Shown here piece after piece: positions 43,167-55,049 of a stretch of 64,000 bases of DNA. Where the stretch lies: NCBI GenBank assembly GCA_963170055.1, contig CAUJGJ010000371.1, positions 3,228,511 to 3,292,510 on the forward strand, read 5' to 3'. The DNA is from Halisarca cf. caerulea. Lineage: Eukaryota > Porifera > Demospongiae > Chondrillida > Halisarcidae. How positions within the stretch are numbered: position 1 is the stretch's first letter; every line of letters begins with the position of its first letter. The notes beneath the pieces are model-generated. The model was not told the origin of the DNA, did not search any database, and worked only from the letters and a program-made list of their open reading frames with translations. The position numbers and the translations under genes are program-made.

Positions 43167-46100
43167 ACACACAACACAGAGACAGAGAAGGGAGAGAGAA
43201 TTAATAAACTTTTTACAAAGTACATATAGCAAAATAGTAGGTCTCCCCTCAAATGCAGTCCCAATCAGATTAGATCTTTAAAATTTACTTCCATCCTACA
43301 TGCATTGCCAAGCGGTTAAGCAGTTAGCTAATTCAGTCGGTAGGGGAGTCAATCTGGGTGCCCACGCATCTCGGTACATAAATCATGAGATACTATGGCT
43401 AAGGAAATTGATCGCGGATGGAATATTGCACCATTCAGCTGTTTTCCAAGTGTGCGAGATTTTGTGTGCAGCGGTTCCCTTCCCTCCCCATGCAACAGCA
43501 CGTGATGCACGTGATGTATGACTTGTGTCATTTCAATGTATACCAAACTGGAGGGGGTCTCCATTGACATCAACGAATTTTTGAAGCAAATTATCAATAG
43601 TTGTAGTCAGTTAGGCTTACCGGGTGCCTTCAAAACTTAGATGAATAAGTGTTTTCAAATTCCAGCTAAATCAAATGCTAAGCCTGATACAACTACACTG
43701 GCTCAAAGTAGCTCGTCACGAAAACACGGCGCTATATCTGAGACAGATCTGGAGCCTACACCACAAAAGAAGAAAACCAAGAGTGAACAAAAGGAAGAAG
43801 AGATCGACAGGATATTTTATCAATTGAAGCATAAGCATTCAAGCAAGTACACAGATCCTCAGATGAAACTGTGGGCCAGAATGATTGCTAACAATTTGCA
43901 TACTGATTTGGAAGATCCTCCAAGGGTTCCTATGATCACAGGAATACCTGAAGCGTCTAGAAAGCCACAGGGAGAGCATGGAAAGGAATCATTAAAAGAA
44001 ACAGTGCTTGTGGCAGAAAAGGCCGTGGCTGAAACATTTTGACCACCACCTTTGCTTACTAAGAAAATGGACACTGTATCTGTGTCACCAATGATGACAA
44101 CAGATATTTGTTCAAAATCTTATGAACAACATTGACATATTCAACAGCTGTTCAATGATGGAACTCTTACTGTTGAAGAATTTTCTGAGCAGAAAACATC
44201 CATTTTGGGTTCTCTTAGGAAGCTTCAGCTCCATGCATGCATGCCGGCTTTTCCATACATGCATTCAAGATACATACTGACGATATATATTATGCTAATT
44301 TTGCAATCAGTCAGCATGCAAGCATTCTTGTCAATGTGATTGAGCTCATTTGCATCATTGAAACTATTTTATGTTATGACAAACATTTACTTGAATTTTT
44401 AAAGTTGACTTGTAATAATTGCATTATCATGTCCTTTGGTCGACATCATTGACAAGAAAAGTATTAACCAGCTGATGTAAATTGAGTATTAATTTTTTTC
44501 CATCCAGAATCATTGTACGCATGAAATTCCATGCATGACTACATGTACGTGACAACTGTGTACATGTAAATTAATAAGTTTTAATTATAGCCTTACTGTA
44601 ACACTTAGTCTATTGATGTGACCATCATGCAAGTAGTGCATGTATCTCATACACTAAACGAGAAGTATGTACAGTACTTAAACATACTTCTGTATAGTCT
44701 ATGTAATAAATGGTGCAGTGTTCAATAAAATTGTTGCAGTCTTCACTTGTCACAGTAGCATAAGGAGCAGATACTGAGGGGTCCACAACAAGGTAATATG
44801 ATGTGCGAGATTTCAAAATCCCACTAAGATTTCACAAGATTTCAAAGATTGCACTAAGATTGCAAAGATTTCGGAATAAGATTTTGCAAGATTTTGCCTA
44901 GTGAGATTTCAAGATTTCAGATAAGATTCCTGAATTTCAGGCAAGATTTCAAGATTTTGTTAGTAATTTTGGGATTTGGCGGAAGATTTCTCATAGGATT
45001 TCAAACATGCATAAGGATTTTAGATTTCAAGATTGCACAAAATTTCAGGATTTTTTGTGATTTGATATTTTGTGATTTCAATAAGTGTACGAGATTTCAC
45101 CATGTTGCAGACCCCTTGGCAGATACAGCTACATCCAAAGGAAGTCCTTGAAATTTTAGCGCTTCTATTGACTTCAAAACACTTTTCACTTTTGAAAATG
45201 CCTCTTCAATTGGATTAAAGTCTGGTGAGTATGGTGGCAAGAAGATTAGTAGCAAACCTAGATCACTGAAAATTTTGGACATTCTACTGTTGTGATGAAA
45301 AGCACAGTTGTCCATGATGACCACACTAATAGGACTGATAACATTAAATGGCATCAGTTTAGGTAGCACATCATTTTCAATAAAAGACATAAATGCTTCT
45401 GTGTCTACAGATCGGCTGAAGAGCTTGACTGTTGACATTTCTGTGCATGTCATAGCTGCAATTGCCGTAATACGCACTCCCCATGGCAGAGATGTCTTAG
45501 ATATAGGCTTTTCTCTGAGACTACAACTGTGCTTTCGTAAAGTATCATGTTTGTCACAGCCCATTTCATCTATGAAAACAAGGCTTTGTGCCGGGTAAAG
45601 ACTGACATTGCTAATGAAAATATTCCTTAAACAAGTATCGTGGGCTTGTGCAACAAGTCTTAGCTTCTGACAAGTGAAGCCAGAGATCAATTTATCAATT
45701 TTTACTCTGTAAACACCCAGCAAGTTCTTCTGCATCTCTCGCAAGAAGATTCCAGGTTTTGACAACAGCAAAGTAAAAATAATCAGTTGAACTGTACTAC
45801 TGATGGTCACTCTCTCTAAAGATGGCTTCAGGCAAGAATTTGGTGCAACTGAGTTGACAATATTGAAGCAGTGCACTATTCTGCAAACAATAGATGGATC
45901 AACGCTGAGATTTTTACCAATTGATCTATAGCTGTGACCAAGTACTTCCTTCTGCCATATCATTCTCCATCTAAAGTCTAAATTGTAAGCTGTATGTCTT
46001 TTATCACAGGAAAACAATTCCAAATGTAGACTCATAGCACAAACAGTTCAAATTTACTGCGTCCAACCATAAACACACGGTATTACATAGTACCATAACT

Positions 46101-46364
46101 AGACACTTAGTAGTATATAGTATGGAGTGTCTCTCTAAAGCACAATATAGAGTGCCTATGGTCTGACTGTTCAACGATCATGCTCCCGTCCGAATCCATC
46201 ACAGATTATTATATCATGCAGACAAGATTATCACTTGCTGTTGCAAAGGGGACCCAAAGCACTGTATCAATACCTAACACTTAGTATATTCCTCATGTAC
46301 ACAGCAAAAGTGGGGTATAACTAATACATACATACATACATACATACATACATACATACATACA

Positions 46365-46452
<88 letters not shown>

Positions 46453-47829
46453 GTACGTATATACACATGTATATATGCAATATTCAATACCAAATTCTTG
46501 GCAAGCAAAATCCTTCTTTCAAGTGGGATACATATTAGTCATACCCCGCTTTAGCTGGGTACATGGGAATATACTAAGTGTTAGGTGTTGATTAACATTT
46601 GGGCTGTGCCCTCTGACAAATTCACAGGATGATTCTAAGGTATCTCGGGACGAGCTGTTTGAGCATTTATCCGCTTCGAACATATTTGAATCCGCTTGAA
46701 AGTTGACGTGATCAATATTGAAATACCTTAGCAAGAAAAACTCCTTTAGACTTAGTAAGGTGCAGTCAGGTTGGTAGTCTCAGGTTAGTGTGTTTGGTAG
46801 GAGCTAGGCTTACCACAGTAATTTTTGGAATTCTACTATTTAATAAATTAGTCACATATTACGTTACATGGTACCTTATGAAACAACAGCGCATCATTTT
46901 GCTTCACGTCGTAGATTTGAGAAACCAGCTAGAACGGTTTGAACATTTTGCTAAAGTTACAGAGTTTACAGCTATAGATTGTTTTGCAACACCAATGAAT
47001 ATAATTAATGCGTACCGAATCACTGTATGGGGGAAGAAACAGTCTTGTTCCGTGAGACTAAGAGGCGCTCCGGTTAATAAGAAAAGAAAATGAGCATAGC
47101 ACACGAACGACGCACACAGAGATGGCATTGCTTGGTATATAAAGTACCACAACCATAATACGTGTTTCAGTACTTAAATGAAATTGATAAAACAACAGAT
47201 TGACAAGAAACCATTCGCCGTCTCGACAATATCCCTTCAATAGCAGACGATGGAAATTTACCGAGGTATTTATCAGTTTTAGATATTTCCTATTTCCCAT
47301 TTTCTAGGATATGGAACTGAAATTCCGAAACTAACATGCACGATTGACATTCCGTAAGCGAGGACCGCTTTTACTGCAATTCTTTGCAAAAAGAGAGGGT
47401 TGAGCATACCGATAAATTACGGAACTAAACGGTCGCAGTGGTAAGCCTATAGGAGCTTAAGAGAGACTCTACAAGTAGGTCGCGCTGGCCACCATTTATA
47501 GCGTGTGCAACATTCGCCACTTTTATAAAAGGCTTTGTTTAAGAATTGACTAGCATTTGAAGGCTTTTTGGCTAGAATTTAGAGCCTTATAATAAATTTC
47601 ACAAGACACGATCTGTAATATCTCTGCAATGACGCTCCTATGCCATCTCTGTATTAGGTATTCACAGCTGTGAAGCCAAACAGTGTCAAATTCATTAGTT
47701 TATGACTGTCTGTGTTTACATTAGCATGACCATATAAGGAGGGGCGCTTCCGTGATACTGCACTGCAGTGCGAGTATCACATATACCAGCATACCAGTCT
47801 CTTTGATGTATGACGTCATCATGCAATAA

Positions 47830-47887
<58 letters not shown>

Positions 47888-48081
47888 ACACACGAACACA
47901 CACACACACACACACACCACTCTCGTTAATCTGCCGCAATTCGTTTTGAATATTGGCAGATTAATGAGTTTGGCGGATTAACAAAATCAATGTACAGTCT
48001 TTATAATAATTCATGCACAAAATTGATAGTGGTTAAAAGGGTTTGGCAGATAAAGCGGTGGCGGATTAACGAGAAGTCACT

Positions 48082-48120
<39 letters not shown>

Positions 48121-51100
48121 ATTAGATATATCCTGTCCAGGTGCAGGTGTGCTGCAGCAGAAATACAGTGCTGATTGACCAAGGGCAAAGCCTGAGGTCA
48201 TCAGCACTGTATTTTCTGCTGTAGCACACCTGGACAGGATATAACTAATTTGTATCCTGGCAACCATTCACTGTTGACTGTTGGTGTGTACAGTCTCATC
48301 TAGAGTTGATCAGTTATAGCCACTTACCCTACCAATAAAAATCAATTGACATCAATTAGGAAGTGTGCGTATATCAGTGACCTGTGCTACATCACAAATG
48401 TCAGCACACTTTTTCCTTTGATCCACCCATAATTTGCCCCCACACCAGGATACAAATATGTATATCTATATATATAATTCCGTAGAGCTGAATTAGTCTG
48501 TTCGCAAACTCCTCCCACAGCTCAAGTGCGATCGACGTGAAAAGCGGCACACTTTTGAGGAACCTCATGGGGAGTGTCATGGTGGGGTAGACGGAAGGCG
48601 ATTCTCCCCGTCCAAGAAGAGCGCCGCAAAAATTTTCTCCGTGCGGAAAGACGCCATGTTTTTCTTTGTTTTTTTTTCACGTGATATCTGCATAATCAAT
48701 TAGGAACATACAGCATGCTACAATAATAATAAAAAAATATTAGTAATAGTAAAGTTAATAATAGTGATGATAATAATAATAATAATAAGACTTCTCCAGT
48801 TCCCGAGGAAATGCCTCTACACACCTCCAAGAGGGGGGAAACGATGGAAGTTATCATCCATTGTCAACAACCAGATCTCTCAGGAGGCTAGTGACGTTGG
48901 TGAGCTTCCCAGCAATTTGGGTCGTAGAGGTAAGCCAGCAAAACCACACCACACCATCGAATCCCTTGCTGCTAGGGTCTCAAGTAAACTCGAGGAGGGC
49001 AACTATAGAGGTGCTGTAAGATTAGCTTGCTCTGAGGATGTCTTAGCCGAGCATTCAGATTCTATCCATGAGACCTTAAGGCTTAAGCATCCTCCTCCAC
49101 ATGCAGATTCCTCCATTGATAATCTGGAGCAAGCTTCTCCCTTGCCTTTCCCCATTGATGCTGACCTCATTACGAAATCAATCATCTCCTTCCCCAATGG
49201 ATCTGGGGGGGGACCAGATGGCCTTCTACCTCAACACTTGAAGGATCTCACAGGGCCGTCAGCTGGCGAGGGTGGTGTGCTCCTGTTGAGGGCTTTGGTG
49301 GGGATAATCACATTGATCCTTGAAGGTCGTACCCCTAAGTCCATATGCCCTCTCCTCTTCGGAGCTACACTCATTCCTCTTAGGAAAAAGAGTGGTGGCA
49401 TACGCCCAATTGCCATTGGGTGCACCATCAGAATACTTGCATCCAAATGTGCAGTTCTCCATGCTCTCAACTCTGTCCCACACCTGCTGGCCCCCCATCA
49501 GTAGGGTTTTGGAGTCCAAGGTGGGACGGAGACTGCTGTGCATGCGTGCAGGGTGTACTTGAATCATCTCCCACCCAATGAAGCTGTTGTAAAGGTCGAT
49601 TTCCAGAATGCCTTCAACAGTGTCAGGTGAGACAAAATCCTCACTGCTGTCAAAAGATATATCCCTGATCTGTTACCTTTTGTCCACTCTGCTTACTCCA
49701 GCCCATCCATTCTCCTGTGGGATAGCTTCCAGATCTCCTCCTCTGAAGGTATTCAACAGGGTGACCCCATTGGTCCCTTGCTGTTCTGTATCACCATTCA
49801 CGAACTTGTGTCTAGCTTGAAGTCTGATTTGAACGTATTCTATTTGGATGATGGGACCATCGGTGGTACATTGGAAGACATCACGGCAGATCTGAGGTTC
49901 ATCAAAGAACAGGGCAAGGACCTTGGCTTGCAACTCAATGTGGAGAAATCTGAACTGATTGCCAAGGACCAGTCATCAGCCAGTAATGTGCTATCCATCT
50001 TTCCTGGCCTTCAGTATGTACCGCCAGCCCAAGCATCTTTGTTGGGATCTCCTTTGGGAGAGGAGGCCATGGTCATCTCTTTGGAGACCCAAATACACCA
50101 GCTAAAAGTGATTGGTGAACGTCTTCACCATCTGCACTCTCACGATGCAATTACCATTCTACGCCACTCATTTGCTGTGCCAAAGCTTCTCCATGTTTTG
50201 CGGACTTCCCCAGCATTCCTGTCTCCTTTACTGCTCTCTTGGGACAATTTACTGATATCCATTGTTTCTAGAATCACCAACATAAATTTTCTTCCTGGTG
50301 ATCCCTCCTGGCTGCAGGCATCCCTCCCTGTCAGGTCTGGTGGCCTGGGCATCCGGAGTGCCTCTCATCTTGCCCCCTCTGCTTTTTTAGCCTCGGCTGA
50401 TGGAGCCTCCTCATGTATGCACGAGTTACTACCTGATCACCTGTCCACAGCCATTTACCCAGAAAGGGATTCTGCTCTGTATGCATGGAGGCAGGACCTT
50501 CCACCCGACATATCAGAGCCTACAACTTCTAGTCATCAGAAAATATGGGATAAGCCCAGAGTTGAATCATTATTCAACTCTCTCCTTGCAGCATGCAGTG
50601 AAGAAGAAGGAAAAGCCAGGCTTCTGGCTGCTAGCTCCAGGGAATCTGGTGCCTGGCTAAATGCCCCACCAATCTCATCCCTTGGTCTTCGTATGTCCAA
50701 CAACACCATTCAAGTTGCCACAGCCCTGAGAGTGGGGGGCCCAATCTGTCAACCCCATACGTGCACTCATTGTGGCCAAGATGTGGATTGCTTTGCCAGG
50801 CATGGCCTCAGTTGTAGGTTCAGCCAGGGTAGGTTGCCGAGACACAATTCCATCAATAACATCATATACCACTCCCTCGAAGCTGCCAAGATTCCCACAA
50901 GACTGGAACCATCTGGTCTTTGTCGCTCTGACGGGAACCGACCAGATGGCATTACCATGGTCCCTTGGTCCCAGGGGAAGTACCTTGTCTGGGATGCCAC
51001 TTGTGTGGACACGTATTGTCAATCACATCAGCACAGAGCCTCACAAGTCCCAGGGGGTGCAGCATCCCATGCTGAGGTGGAAAAGACAAGGAAGTATGCC

Positions 51101-52650
51101 CACCTGGACCCCATGTACCAGTTCCAACCGGTTGCTGTCAAAACCAGTGGTACAGTAGGTCCCACCTCTGCCTCGTTCTTGAGGGAACTCGGCAAACGCC
51201 TGAAGATGGCTACTGGGGAACCTAGATCCTACATCTTCCTCCTCCAAAGGATCTCAGTGGCCATCCAGGTGGGGAATGCCACATCAGTGCTTGGGTCCCT
51301 CCCAGCTACCTCTTCTGATGAGGACTTCTTAATTTAGTCTGTAGTTTTCTTTCGAGTTTTATTTAGCTGTATCTGTATTAATTTTGTATCTGTAGCTAAT
51401 CGTAAGTGTATAGTTGTGTATAGTTATTAATAATAATGATTATCTGTATCTAGTGTTTTAATTTAGTTGCACATGTCCATTGTTTTTTCATTTATGATAT
51501 GATAATAATAATAATAATAAAAATAATAATAATAACAGCATTCAACATGGTTTTGAATGTGTATCCAGAACGTGAATCAGCCTTGATCTTATGGAAAGAG
51601 AATGTGCCTATTGATGAAGAGCCTCCTGCACCTCCATCATCATATAAGCAGAGGGCATGGGACAGGCCTCGGGTTTTGGCTCGCCACAATGCTTTGATGA
51701 GTAATGCTCAATACTTGGGCACGAAGGCCCGCCTGCTAGCAACTTCCACAAAGGAGTCAGGAGCATGGCTTAGTGCATTGCCTTGCTCGGCCCTAGGTTT
51801 AAGAATGTCAAATGACACTGTACGGATAGCCGTGGGGTTACGGCTGGGTATGCCTCTTTGCCAACCACACTCCTGTATTCATTGCAACTCTGAGGTGACA
51901 ACTCTTGGCACACATGGATTACATTGTCGTAGGAGTCAAGGAAGACACCCACGGCATTTTGAACTTAATCAAATAATCCATCGTTCTTTGCAATCTGCCA
52001 AGGTTCCCTCTAGACTTGAACCCATAGGGTTATCTGCCTCTGACCGTTCGCGTCCAGATGGATTGTCCTTGATTCCTTGGTCTAGTGGTAAATTCTTAGT
52101 TTGGGATGCCACATGCACAGATACCTACTGCATCTCAAACATCAATCGCACTAGCACTGAAGCAGGAGCTGCTGCAGCTCATGCAGAGGCAGAAAAGAGG
52201 AGAATTTATGACTACCTTTGTAGATCATACTGTTTTATTCCTGTCGGTGTTGAGACCAGTGGTGCTTGTGGTCCTCAGGCTTTGTCCTTATTCAGGGAAG
52301 TAGGGAATCGCATTAGGAGAGTGACTGGAGATCCACTTGCCTTCACATATTTGATGCAAAGAATTTCTGTTGCAATTCAGCGGGGCAACGCCATGTCCAT
52401 TATGGGTTCAATGACCCTCGATTACACCCCACCTTGATTGGTGGTATACATTTTTGGAACTTTCATGCATGCATTCTATTGATTAATTAGGCCTTGTATG
52501 TAATCATTTTTTTTTTCTTTCATTTTGTGTTGTCTGTAATAATAATCTGTGTTTAGTAATTTCCGTTTGTGCTTGTGACTGGTATATTATATTAATTATC
52601 TATGTATCATGTGTTTAATTTTGTTGTACACACCTGTTGTTTTTGTCTAA

Positions 52651-52685
<35 letters not shown>

Positions 52686-53917
52686 GAGTCCCTGCCCTTC
52701 CTGCAGGAGCTAGGGAGGCGCCTGAGAAGAGCCACTGGAGAGCCAAACTCCTATTCGTACTTGTTGCAACGCCTGTCTGTAGCCATCCAAGTGGGCAATT
52801 GTGTATCTGTTTTGGGGTCCCTCCCATGTGATTCACAGTCCTTTGACATGGCATGATTAATTTTCCTGCATGCTTATTATTGCAATATGTGTACATGTGT
52901 ATAATAATAATAATAAATGTATGTTGTAGGTGTACTGTTTTGTTTCTGTATGTGTATACACGTGTTGTTATTATTATTTATGGCATTTTCTCATTACATA
53001 TTATTTTGATAATAGTTACAATAATGTAAAGTGGACCAATAATAATAATAATAATATGTGATGACAATAATAATGACGCCTATCTATAGAAGTGAGTTAG
53101 ATCTTTGGAACCCGCCCCTCACAATTTGCAAGGGGGATGTCACACATCATAGAGTGAAAAGGAGATCGGGATCCTCTGAGGCATATGATGGCGGAGCGTA
53201 GTAAGGCAAAAGAAATCCTGCACCAAAGCCAGCCCAGCACCTAAGAGTATGGCTCATGACGCTTGTCAGATAGCATAGATGCCAATCTCTTATAGGAGAT
53301 GCAGCATTCTTTGGCCATCCCTCCAGAAGTAGAAAAGACGAGTGGGGTGAACATTCCATGCTCAACCTCTCGAACTCTTTGCCCATACTCTCTCTTCTTG
53401 TTGGATTTCGTAAGCATTTACGGAATGCGTATGCGGTATAACCCTTCGAATTCTGCTTCTTGCCAGAGTTTAGGGGAGGTGGAAGACTAGACGAACGATT
53501 GTCTTGACGGCTAAGGCGCAACGCCTCCATGGCACTTAAATACAAGAGTTCAGGGCGGGCAGGCAAAGGGCAGACTGAGACATATCGGCGTATCGCATCG
53601 GTGCAGCGACGATAGAACCCCCTCAGATAGTGAGCTGCCTCTCCAGTTCAAAAGACTGCAGTTTCCTATTCGAACCTGTTTTGCAATGACAGTTAGTAAA
53701 GCACAAGGGCAAACACTGCAAGAAGTAGGCATTGACTTGAGCACTCCATGTTCTGGCCATGGGATGCTGCATATTCTACTGCCAAGGAGTGGATCATGTA
53801 ACTCGATCAATAGTGATGCATGCACCAGGCAGAATGACTATGTGTGCACAAAAAAGTGCAGAACTACACGATCAAGCCTTTAGAAAATACGCACATGCAC
53901 ACACATGCACTCGCACA

Positions 53918-53970
<53 letters not shown>

Positions 53971-54095
53971 GCACACACATGACATGTACAAACACACACA
54001 CACATGTACACACACACGTACACACACACATCACACACACACACACACACACATGTACAAACACACACACGTACACACACACACACACACACACA

Positions 54096-54157
<62 letters not shown>

Positions 54158-54180
54158 GCACACACATGACATGTACAAAC

Positions 54181-54235
<55 letters not shown>

Positions 54236-54238
54236 ACA

Positions 54239-54302
<64 letters not shown>

Positions 54303-54429
54303 GCACACACACGTCATGTACGTACATACAAACACACACACGTACACACGTATACACACACACACACACACACACACAAGCACACACACGACATGTACAA
54401 ACATACACACACACACACACACACACCAT

Positions 54430-54528
<99 letters not shown>

Positions 54529-54590
54529 ACATGCACACACACACGTGCACACACACATACACCACATGCACAAACACACATACACACATA

Positions 54591-54632
<42 letters not shown>

Positions 54633-54649
54633 ACACACACACACCACAT

Positions 54650-54713
<64 letters not shown>

Positions 54714-54797
54714 GCACACACACACACCACACACACACACACCACATGCACACACACACGTGCACACACACATACACCACATGCACAAACACACATA

Positions 54798-54852
<55 letters not shown>

Positions 54853-54936
54853 GCACACACACACACCACACACACACACACCACATGCACACACACACGT
54901 GCACACACACATACACCACATGCACAAACACACATA

Positions 54937-54976
<40 letters not shown>

Positions 54977-54980
54977 ACAT

Positions 54981-55049
<69 letters not shown>

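Noticed and set aside
43330..43400. tRNA-like or tRNA-derived SINE (TAGCTAATTCAGTCGG)
   Set aside because: It resembles an A box only; no B box or cloverleaf could be drawn.
48764..49504. First 246 codons of retrotransposon A as an independent gene
   Set aside because: The same frame continues with RT motifs straight after the TAG; it is one polyprotein with a nonsense change.
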